Shown: positions 1 to 6,362 of the stretch, one piece after another
How the letters are laid out: every line of letters starts with the position of its first letter
Position numbering within the stretch: the first letter of the stretch is position 1
Assembly: GCA_904501775.1 (NCBI GenBank)
Contig: CAJGCJ010000064.1
Span: 1-10,493, forward strand
Length of the DNA stretch: 10,493 nt
Direction of reading: 5' to 3'
Source of the DNA: an uncultured Bacteroidaceae bacterium
GTDB lineage: Bacteria; Bacteroidota; Bacteroidia; Bacteroidales; Bacteroidaceae
Made by a program: the position numbers and the translations under genes
Notes under the pieces: generated by a model
Databases searched by the model: none
What the model was told of the DNA's origin: nothing
What the model saw: only the letters and a program-made list of their open reading frames with translations

Positions 1-1
1 A

Positions 2-82
2 AAATATCCCGATTTCATCATTAAAGAAGAGGAGATTATACGCATATTCCGTAGTGTATATTTAGGCAGAAGCATTGTATAG
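2..82 (+). CDS. possible C-terminal end of a gene that starts before the window
   Basis: An open frame runs from the left edge and ends at TAG at 80-82, giving 26 residues that begin KYPDFIIKEEE and end RSVYLGRSIV. The composition (charged stretch, then alternating hydrophobic and basic residues) fits an amphipathic helical tail. No family can be named from this little. Another frame of the same strand is also open for about 60 bases, so coding is not proven. If real, the gene would converge on the fucosidase operon, and the hairpin at 251-294 could also serve it. Confidence 0.3.
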   Translation, partial: KYPDFIIKEEEIIRIFRSVYLGRSIV

Positions 83-250
83 ACAATGTAGCACCCTTAA
101 GTAATCATTGCAACATTATCAGTAGATATACTCCTTGTTTTGATTATAAATAGCCACAAAATTATGGATAACAATACCTAAGAGGCAGAATTATATAAAA
201 CCTCATCGCATATCAGAGCGGGCTATGTGATTTAAACGGAAAACACCTAA
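83..250. other. AT-rich intergenic stretch, no gene seen
   Basis: No open frame of useful length, tRNA-like fold or clear promoter pair was seen here. It separates a possible gene end at the left edge from the terminator of the fucosidase operon. Confidence 0.5.
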
Positions 251-294
251 ATAATTATAGAGAGTTGTCCCAAAGGACAACTCTCTATAATTAT
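251..294 (-). terminator. intrinsic terminator of the fucosidase operon
   Basis: The arms 251-270 and 275-294 are a perfect 20-bp inverted repeat (core GAGAGTTGTCC / GGACAACTCTC) around a 4-base loop. Read on the minus strand the hairpin is followed by a T-rich stretch (TTTAGGTGTTTT). It lies about 87 bases after the stop of the secreted accessory protein gene. The plus-strand flank lacks a T-run, so minus-strand use is preferred, although the AT-rich arm ends could make it work both ways. Confidence 0.8.
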
Positions 295-380
295 CGCCAT
301 CAAACTATAAACATCAATATCACGACTCTGAATGTCGTATCAACGCCCTGTTTCTTGTGACGGTGCAGGTTGATTTACCT

Positions 381-2123
381 TTATTTTGACTTTGTATATT
401 CAACCTTTATTATTTTGTTCTGGGCATCCAGCGATGCTTTGGCTTTATAGCCATCAACATCTACTGCATCGACATCGTCAGCTGTAAAGAACTGGCTTAC
501 GAAAATCTTCTTACCCGATTTGTATTTCTGACCGTCATACAGGACACCGCCTTTACCTTTGCCACCTTTAATCTTCAGTGTGTATTCATAGGCCTGCTGC
601 ATATCGCCCTTGATACCAACCTGACTACCGCGCATATACTCGGCCGGAATGGTATATGTGCCGTCGGCTGCAATTGCACTCTGGGGAACATTGACCAATA
701 TCCAGTTGGGGTTGCCATTCTCGTCAAGCTGCTCAATGGCATTTACATTATAACCATATTTAAGATCGAAGCCGTTCTGCATAAAGCCGGGAGCCGGGAT
801 ATCCTTAACCTTCAAAGGCTGTGCATAATCGGTTAAGTAGCCCTGCAATGCACTCTCATCTGATGCCAACACAATATCACCATTGAGCTGTGAGGCACTC
901 ACTGACACTTTGTCGCCATGTACATCAAGCATCAAGTCGACATATCCGCCACCGTCAGAGATTATACTGCTGCCTCCTGCAGGGTCAAGATTGTTCCAGT
1001 CGATCTTGTAACGCATACGGTAGAGTCCTGCCGGGGTATCTGCCGGAATTGTGAATGGAGGCACGCCACTTGCAATTGTATTGCCATCAGCAGTTGTAGT
1101 GCCATCACTCTTGTACCATGTGTCACCAATCTGCAATGCATTGTAGCTGACAACTTCACTGCCTTCTGCGGGCGTACCATCTTCGTTGACGCTGTATTCA
1201 AATTTACCGTTCTTGTTCCAGTCGACATATACATAAGCATTCATCCATGCACCGGTGTAGTCGTAAGTGGGCTGTACCTTACTACCTGCCTTAGCCGAAA
1301 AGACGCTTACAAGTGTATTGTCGGAATACACCTTGCCCTTGGTAGGCACCGAGGTATATGTCACGCCCGAAGATACAAGGCCTACATTGTTGATAGAGCG
1401 TTCAGGACGTGTGATTGTAGCATCCTTATCATATATAAGTGTATATTTGTCAGTAGAGAAGCGCTTGTCGGGGTTGTTATCAATGACAATCTCATCGAAA
1501 TATGCAACCCAGTCGGCATCGTCGGCATGAGGTGAGCGCACATCGGGAACTATTACCAATGAGTAGATATCGACACCGCTGTTTGCGTTCTCCTCCTTTG
1601 AATAAGAGAATCCTTTAAAGTTGACCACAACATCCTGCCAACCATCCTTGGGAACAACATTGGTATTAGTAACGGCCCAGAACTGTTCCTCTTCACCGGT
1701 TTGCCAGTTCCAGCCATCCTCTACCCTCTTACCCAAGCCGATGACCATGAGACGACTGGCAACAGGTTTATCCTTAAGATATGTCATAATGTGGATATAC
1801 TGCAACTGCTTTGTCATGCGTATAGGCTCCTTGAGGTTTATCCTTACGCCAAAAGTGTTGCTGCCGAAACGGCTACGCTGCAAGGCCAACACATTGGATG
1901 TAGTGTTGGGAGCAACACCTATAGCCTCGTCCACTTTGAGATCGGGGTTTGGTGTTACTGCTACATTTCCGCTGAGAACTCCTGTACGGAACGGGCTCTT
2001 TTCCCATTTATCATAAACGGTAATGGATTCATAATCATTGCTGTCGAATGTTATTGCTGTCTGCGCTGAAGATGCGAGGCTAAAGAACATCAACGCTGCT
2101 GAAAATAATATATTCTTTTTCAT
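381..2123 (-). CDS. secreted accessory protein with GEVED-like beta domain, second gene of fucosidase operon
   Basis: A 580-residue exported protein. Residues 1-20 form a signal peptide (MKKN, hydrophobic core, SSA before Q21) with no lipobox cysteine, so a soluble periplasmic or secreted product is expected. Residues about 23-216 look like a beta-sandwich, possibly carbohydrate-binding, closing with WVAYFDEIVIDNNP. Residues about 286-402 resemble a GEVED domain: AYVYVDWNKNGKFE, then FTIPADTPAGLYRMRYKIDW, then DGGGYVDLMLDV. In known proteins such domains occur in secreted adhesive or glycan-binding proteins. The tail, about 410-580, is lysine- and glycine-rich and has no recognised catalytic motif. 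The gene starts 33 bases after the fucosidase stop on the same strand, so the two are very probably co-transcribed. A glycan-binding or scaffolding partner of the fucosidase is an inference; no enzyme activity can be assigned. Confidence 0.85.
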   Translation of the reverse strand: MKKNILFSAALMFFSLASSAQTAITFDSNDYESITVYDKWEKSPFRTGVLSGNVAVTPNPDLKVDEAIGVAPNTTSNVLALQRSRFGSNTFGVRINLKEPIRMTKQLQYIHIMTYLKDKPVASRLMVIGLGKRVEDGWNWQTGEEEQFWAVTNTNVVPKDGWQDVVVNFKGFSYSKEENANSGVDIYSLVIVPDVRSPHADDADWVAYFDEIVIDNNPDKRFSTDKYTLIYDKDATITRPERSINNVGLVSSGVTYTSVPTKGKVYSDNTLVSVFSAKAGSKVQPTYDYTGAWMNAYVYVDWNKNGKFEYSVNEDGTPAEGSEVVSYNALQIGDTWYKSDGTTTADGNTIASGVPPFTIPADTPAGLYRMRYKIDWNNLDPAGGSSIISDGGGYVDLMLDVHGDKVSVSASQLNGDIVLASDESALQGYLTDYAQPLKVKDIPAPGFMQNGFDLKYGYNVNAIEQLDENGNPNWILVNVPQSAIAADGTYTIPAEYMRGSQVGIKGDMQQAYEYTLKIKGGKGKGGVLYDGQKYKSGKKIFVSQFFTADDVDAVDVDGYKAKASLDAQNKIIKVEYTKSK

Positions 2124-2156
2124 AGTCTTCTGTTTTAATTATCGTGTCGATGTTTC

Positions 2157-3692
2157 TTAATATACATTCAAGTTAGAGAGCAAAGGACAAGCACGGCTGT
2201 CGAGAATTGTTATGCGCAACTTCTTTGCATTGTAGCCGCTATCATAACTATTGTCGGTCTTTCCATTCAAAGGAATGATGCGCTTGTAACCGACTGTGGT
2301 TGTCTGCATATCGGGACAAAGTTCTGTCCATGACTCACCGTCGGCACTATACTCAATCTTGAAGTCCTTTATGCGCTGACCCAAGAATACAGGCTCCTGC
2401 ATAACAAGGTAACGAATTACCTGAGGAGCATCCCATGAGAGTTCAATGGTTGCTGTGAGATTCTCATCGTTAGTACCCCAGTATGTATTCTTGTCGCCAT
2501 CGGTAATGTTCGCTGCAGCATATTTTCCACCGCTGCGGGTATCGCTCACCTCAACCTTTGCACTCTTCGCAAGATCTGTTGCTGCAGTGCTCTCATCATG
2601 GCCATATACAGGAACTGCCAAACGCTCGTGCAACATCTTACCCAGTTTGACCAATTCATTCACGGTATTCTCGGGAAGAACACCGTATTGGTTAGGAGCA
2701 CAGTTGAGGATAAGGGTTGCATTGCGTCCTACTGTCTCGAGATACATCTGGAAAAGACGCTCGGCACTCTTCATTGTCTCGCCCTGATGCCAGAACCAAC
2801 CTGCATCTGATGCCTTAGCATCACTCTCGCCCGGATTCCAGAACCAGCCTTCAATGTCACCCTCTTCGCGGATAACTGTCTCGGAGAGGTAGTCTGTCAT
2901 AGCCCAGTTTGTCTCACCGGCATAACCCGATTCGTTACCGATCCATCGTGCCTCGCCACCGACACCCCACATGATACAGTTAGGAGCGATACGGTGTACA
3001 CGGGTACGCAAGTTGGGTACATCGTAGTAAATCTCGGGGTCGATGTCGCGGTTTCCACCCTCACCGCCATAATATCCGTCGCCACCACGTGCACCGTCGA
3101 ACCACATCTCGAACTGGTCAGAACCATATTCGGCCAACTCCTCGCACTGCTTCAGGAAAACCTCGGTAACATATGTGTCCTTACCATAGTGTGCCGAGTT
3201 GCGGTCCCAAGGAGAGATGTAGAAGCCATACTTCATGTCATGCTTGCGGCTTGCATCGGCAAACAACTTGGGGATGTTCGCATTGCGTCCGTTATCATTA
3301 CCGGCCTTCTTGATACTGTGCTCAGTTGTAGATGTAGGCCATAGGCAGAAACCGTCGTGATGCTTTACGACAGCAATACCGCCATTCATACCGGCAGCCT
3401 TGACAGATGTAACCCACTGTTCGGGATTGGGCATGGCCAGAGGAGCATATTTTGACTCGGGTTCATTACCATAACCCCACTCCAATCCTGTAAATGTATT
3501 CATACCATAGTGAAAGAAGGCATAGAACTCGGTTTCGTTCCACAGGAGCTGTCGGTCACTGGGTACCGGGTGTACCGGCAGCGGTGCATTGTCGGGATTG
3601 GCAGGCACCTCGTTATTGAGCTGCAGCTGCGCCGATGCCCCGAAAGGAGCCATCATACCCAACAAAAACAAAGAAGCAAAAAGTTTTTTCAT
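2157..3692 (-). CDS. secreted alpha-L-fucosidase, glycoside hydrolase family 29
   Basis: The chosen product is 511 residues. The ATG at 3692 is preferred over an in-frame ATG at 3740 because it places a normal signal peptide at the N-terminus (MKKLFASLFLLG, ASA before Q22). The longer form would put 16 polar residues ahead of it. The GH29 catalytic barrel spans about 45-365 and shows FYAFFHYGMNTFTGLEWG (57-73), AVVKHHDGFCLWPT (107-120), KYGFYISPWDRN (154-165) and EMWFDGARGG (195-204). Asp199 in WFDG is the expected nucleophile, and the acid/base is probably one of the Glu residues in 254-290. Residues about 375-511 form an F5/8 type C-like (CBM32-type) domain. GH29 enzymes release alpha-linked L-fucose with retention. 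The overall pattern suggests the more linkage-selective subfamily B, but this is not proven. No SusC/SusD genes are visible nearby. It is the first gene of a two-gene operon. Confidence 0.93.
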   Translation of the reverse strand: MKKLFASLFLLGMMAPFGASAQLQLNNEVPANPDNAPLPVHPVPSDRQLLWNETEFYAFFHYGMNTFTGLEWGYGNEPESKYAPLAMPNPEQWVTSVKAAGMNGGIAVVKHHDGFCLWPTSTTEHSIKKAGNDNGRNANIPKLFADASRKHDMKYGFYISPWDRNSAHYGKDTYVTEVFLKQCEELAEYGSDQFEMWFDGARGGDGYYGGEGGNRDIDPEIYYDVPNLRTRVHRIAPNCIMWGVGGEARWIGNESGYAGETNWAMTDYLSETVIREEGDIEGWFWNPGESDAKASDAGWFWHQGETMKSAERLFQMYLETVGRNATLILNCAPNQYGVLPENTVNELVKLGKMLHERLAVPVYGHDESTAATDLAKSAKVEVSDTRSGGKYAAANITDGDKNTYWGTNDENLTATIELSWDAPQVIRYLVMQEPVFLGQRIKDFKIEYSADGESWTELCPDMQTTTVGYKRIIPLNGKTDNSYDSGYNAKKLRITILDSRACPLLSNLNVY

Positions 3693-3768
3693 CTTATTTG
3701 GTTTTTGATATTTAACAATTTTCAAATCAAGAATTGGCAAAACCGCAAAATGCGGACTTTAACAATTG

Positions 3769-3802
3769 CAAATATAATCAAATAATTAATTATATAACTA
3801 AA
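3769..3802 (-). promoter_or_regulatory. candidate promoter of the fucosidase operon
   Basis: On the minus strand TATATTTG (3776-3769) matches the Bacteroidales -7 consensus TAnnTTTG exactly. TTTAG at 3802-3798 sits 21 bases upstream and is an imperfect -33 box (consensus TTTG). Transcription would start near 3762, giving a leader of about 70 bases before the ATG at 3692. Confidence 0.5.
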
Positions 3803-3920
3803 GACCATTACAGAAAACTGCAAAAGCCTAAGAAACTCCATAAAATAACTTTGTATTGCAGCACGGCGGCATAGTTCACCACCAATAGATTTACGCCAAT
3901 ACAAAGGCTCACGAGTTATC

Positions 3921-3963
3921 ACAACAAAAAATGCCACAACCTGTCAAAGCAAGCAGTGGCATT
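3921..3963 (-). terminator. intrinsic terminator of the cyclophilin gene
   Basis: AATGCCAC (3930-3937) pairs with GTGGCATT (3956-3963) around an 18-base loop. On the minus strand the hairpin is followed immediately by TTTTTGTTGT. It lies about 58 bases past the cyclophilin stop and insulates the fucosidase operon from it. Confidence 0.75.
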
Positions 3964-4020
3964 GTTTATTTTCTCACAAAGAGCAGTCGCCTCTATTACA
4001 ACTATATTTGAAGGATTATA

Positions 4021-4767
4021 TTACTGCTCCAATACAGTCACGTTCATCACCACATCTGTCTTGGGACGGTCGCCCATTGAGGTCTCCACTTTCTGTATAG
4101 CCTCAACAACCTCCAAGCCCTCTTCTACCTCGCCGAATACGGTGTATCCGCCATCGAGGAAGGGGGTACCGCCCTGCGTGGTATATACATCCGCCTGCTC
4201 GGGAGTGAACGATGGAGTGCCAAGCTCTTTGCTCTTCTCTATCGCCATTTTACCCAACTTGTCCTGCAGTTCCATAAGGCCGTTGCGGTCGCGGTTGCGA
4301 CGAAGGTTCATTATCTCTTCGCGATGCTCCATAGCAAGTGCATTGAAGATGTTCTGCTCTTGCTGCATCTTCATCTGATGTTCAAGTTGCTTAAGTTCGG
4401 CAGCTTTGTAGACCTTTCCCCAAACAATATAGAATTGGCTGCCACTACTCTCTTTCGTGGGGTTTACCTCGTCGCCAAGACGTGCTGCACTCAACGCACC
4501 GCGTTTATGGAAAAGGGTTGCCGGCTGAATCTCGGCAGGCACATTATAACCGGGGCCACCTGTTCCCAGACTTTTTCCTGCAGGAGCACCCTTACTATCG
4601 GGGTCACCACCCTGAACCATAAAATCCTTTATCACACGGTGGAATAATGTTCCGTTGAAGTAACCCTCTGAAGCAAGCTTCAGAAAATTATCGCGAGGGA
4701 GAGGAGTCTCATCGTAAAGGCGCACGGTAATGTCGCCCAATGTTGTTGAAATTTTAACTTTTGCCAT
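4021..4767 (-). CDS. cyclophilin-type peptidyl-prolyl cis-trans isomerase with helical insert
   Basis: A 248-residue protein without signal peptide, so cytoplasmic; it would speed cis-trans isomerisation of Xaa-Pro bonds. Cyclophilin motifs are clear: LFHRVIKDFMVQGGDP (41-56, with the Arg44, Phe49 and Gln52 equivalents of the active-site Arg/Phe/Gln), GALSAAR (90-96), SSGSQFYI (107-114) and LDGGYTVFGEV (204-214). The positions matching human CypA Trp121 and His126 are Phe203 and Tyr208. Between the FYI strand and the LDGG strand, residues about 119-196 form an insert rich in Lys, Glu, Gln and Met, predicted helical or coiled-coil. This makes the protein much longer than single-domain cyclophilins (about 165 residues). 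Similar inserts occur in other cytoplasmic Bacteroidetes cyclophilins. The gene appears monocistronic, with its own terminator at 3921-3963. Confidence 0.93.
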   Translation of the reverse strand: MAKVKISTTLGDITVRLYDETPLPRDNFLKLASEGYFNGTLFHRVIKDFMVQGGDPDSKGAPAGKSLGTGGPGYNVPAEIQPATLFHKRGALSAARLGDEVNPTKESSGSQFYIVWGKVYKAAELKQLEHQMKMQQEQNIFNALAMEHREEIMNLRRNRDRNGLMELQDKLGKMAIEKSKELGTPSFTPEQADVYTTQGGTPFLDGGYTVFGEVEEGLEVVEAIQKVETSMGDRPKTDVVMNVTVLEQ

Positions 4768-5096
4768 AGTATTTACAAATATTTTTCTTTACTGACAGTT
4801 TGGGCATTCCCAAGATACAACCACTCAAAGATGCCACATTAGCGAATAGCATTAAACAGCCACTCGTTGCTGTTACAAAGTTACCAATTTTCAGCTATAC
4901 ATAACATATATGCAGCCCTCTTTTTGTAAAAGACGAGACATGAGCAACTGTTTACTGATAATTACCAAGAAGAAAACGACAAGTACTAACAAAAGAAATG
5001 TAATACTTTTTGTGTGTTGATATTGTGCATCTACTTGAAGAAGTAATGAGAATTACGTTAAAACTAATTCAGTTTTAGTTTGTCTATATTTTTTCA
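4768..5096. other. intergenic region upstream of the cyclophilin gene
   Basis: No gene is seen here. It should contain the cyclophilin promoter; a candidate -7 box lies at 4876-4883. A short AT-rich hairpin (AAAACT / AGTTTT, about 5060-5077) is too weak to call a terminator. From 5097 the sequence becomes the repeat array. Confidence 0.5.
4876..4883 (-). promoter_or_regulatory. candidate -7 box for the cyclophilin gene
   Basis: The minus strand reads TAACTTTG, an exact TAnnTTTG match, about 109 bases before the cyclophilin ATG. No good TTTG -33 box lies at the usual spacing, so this is weak. A closer alternative, AATATTTG at 4783-4776, has one mismatch. Confidence 0.25.
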
Positions 5097-5344
5097 TACA
5101 TTTGATGTAAACATCGAATATTTACTGCACTCGCTGTGAAATATATTCAAGCAAGCTTGATATATCTGGATTCTCCCAACTGCGGCTGCGCTCATTGTGA
5201 ATTAAAACATGTTTTATTCATTCGCTTGCACGAACTTTCGCTCGTTTGTTGCTATATTTGATAAAACATCGAATATTTACTGCACTCGCTGTGATATATA
5301 TTCAAGCAAGCTTGATATATCTCGCTCGTTTGTTGCTATCTTTG
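5097..5344 (+). repeat. array of promoter-like hairpin repeats upstream of the metal transporter
   Basis: Three units run in the plus direction. Unit A1 (5124-5166) opens with ACTGCACTCGCTGTGAA, carries a hairpin with a CAAGC/GCTTG core, then breaks off. Unit A2 (5179-5260) keeps the outer blocks (ACTGC...GCTC..GTGAA and CGCTCGTTTGTTGCTA) but has another palindrome. Unit A3 (5279-5344) is complete. A2 ends in TATATTTG and A3 in TATCTTTG, both matching the -7 consensus; TACATTTG (5097-5104) precedes A1. An 18-base linker (5261-5278, ATAAAACATCGAATATTT) joins A2 to A3, and a near copy precedes A1. The A3 hairpin is ATATAT-T-CAAGC, AA, GCTTG-ATATAT (5296-5320). The same units recur inverted at 7974-8121. 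No transposase is present, so this is a non-autonomous interspersed repeat of unknown mobility. Confidence 0.85.
5337..5344 (+). promoter_or_regulatory. candidate -7 box for the metal transporter, at the end of a repeat unit
   Basis: TATCTTTG matches TAnnTTTG and is the last motif of repeat unit A3. Transcription from here would give a leader of about 95 bases before the ATG at 5448. The nearest -33-like motif is CTTG at the end of the repeat hairpin (5311-5314), 22 bases upstream. That is slightly longer than the usual 19-21. Confidence 0.4.
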
Positions 5345-5447
5345 CATATTAAAGCGAACATAGTAATGAAAGATATAAATAGAATAAAAACTACACGCAT
5401 AAAACTCCTATATATTGTAGTTAATTCTTATGGTATAAAATGATAAA

Positions 5448-6353
5448 ATGAAACATATGGAATCGGTTTCTAAACGTGAAAAAGAGATATTGCGTGTAAC
5501 GTGGATTGGAAGTGCTGTCAACTTTTTGTTGCTCGCATTTAAATTTGTGGCAGGTTTTGTGGGACACAGTTCTGCAATGGTTGCCGATGCTGTGCACTCG
5601 TTGTCCGATTTTATTACAGATATAATAATTATAGTCTTTGTGCGCATATCGGGCAAGCCGCGTGATCCGGGACATAACTATGGTTACGGAAAATTTGAAA
5701 CCCTTGCAACTGCAATCATAGGCATGATATTGTTTATAGTAGGTGTCGGTATTATAATAAACTCAATAAAAGAGATTGTAGCGGTATTACAAGGAGCAGT
5801 GCTTGAAGCACCCTCGATGTTGGCGCTTACAGCAGCCATTGTTTCAATCATATCAAAAGAGATAATCTATCATTATACAATTTCGAAAGGCAGGGCGCTT
5901 GAGTCAAAAGCTGTAATGGCCAATGCGTGGCATCATAGAAGCGATGCCTTATCATCTGTCGGTACAATGGTTGGTATAGGTGGTGCAATATTCCTTGGGC
6001 CGGAATGGAGAGTCCTTGACCCTATATCGGCATTTATTGTAGGACTCCTTATAATAAGGGTTTCAATCGGGATTATAAAACCTTGTACAGATGAATTGTT
6101 GGAGAAGTCGTTGCCCAATGAGGTAAAGAATAAGATACTCTCAATAATTGTATCACATCAAGATGTAAGTTCGCCTCACAATCTTCGAACACGCCGAATA
6201 GGAAGTGATATTGCTATTGAAGTACATATCAGAATGAACGGTGAAATATCACTAAAGGATGCTCACGAAATCACCAAGCTCATTGAGGCTTCCCTGAAAA
6301 GTGAATTCGGACCGAATACCTACATAGGAATACACATGGAACCGCTAAAGTGA
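5448..6353 (+). CDS. cation diffusion facilitator (CDF) family metal exporter, probably zinc
   Basis: A 301-residue inner-membrane protein of normal CDF length with about six membrane helices and a cytoplasmic C-terminal domain. The transport site shows HxxxD in helix 2 (His50-Asp54, in DAVHSLSDFITD) and HxxxD in helix 5 (His162-Asp166, in AWHHRSDALSS). The HNYGYGKFE motif is at 76-84. The C-terminal domain (about 215-301) has HNLRTRRIGSDIAIEVHI and ends GIHMEP, as in family members that dimerise and sense metal there. Two HxxxD pairs are typical of zinc-type CDFs; other divalent metals are possible. These proteins export metal from the cytoplasm using the proton gradient. The first in-frame ATG after a stop is at 5448, with another ATG at 5457. 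No zinc-regulator operator was recognised; the likely promoter lies in the repeat array just upstream. It converges with the next gene, the stops lying 9 bases apart. Confidence 0.92.
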   Translation: MKHMESVSKREKEILRVTWIGSAVNFLLLAFKFVAGFVGHSSAMVADAVHSLSDFITDIIIIVFVRISGKPRDPGHNYGYGKFETLATAIIGMILFIVGVGIIINSIKEIVAVLQGAVLEAPSMLALTAAIVSIISKEIIYHYTISKGRALESKAVMANAWHHRSDALSSVGTMVGIGGAIFLGPEWRVLDPISAFIVGLLIIRVSIGIIKPCTDELLEKSLPNEVKNKILSIIVSHQDVSSPHNLRTRRIGSDIAIEVHIRMNGEISLKDAHEITKLIEASLKSEFGPNTYIGIHMEPLK

Positions 6354-6362
6354 GTATATCCG

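Noticed and set aside
918..1535. 205-codon plus-strand open frame inside the secreted accessory protein gene
   Set aside because: It is antisense to a clear signal-peptide protein with coherent domain motifs; its own product is cysteine-rich and lacks any domain pattern.
4001..4012. TATATTTG-like motif on the plus strand just before the cyclophilin stop
   Set aside because: It would only drive antisense transcription into the cyclophilin gene and has no -33 partner; probably chance.
3956..4378. 140-codon plus-strand open frame over the cyclophilin gene
   Set aside because: It is antisense to a well-supported cyclophilin and its product is low-complexity Ser/Thr/Cys-rich.
5366..5443. 25-codon open frame (MKDINRIKTT...) between the repeat array and the metal transporter
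   Set aside because: It could be a leader peptide, but it has no regulatory codon run, no attenuator-like hairpin and no recognisable similarity; chance in AT-rich DNA is as likely.
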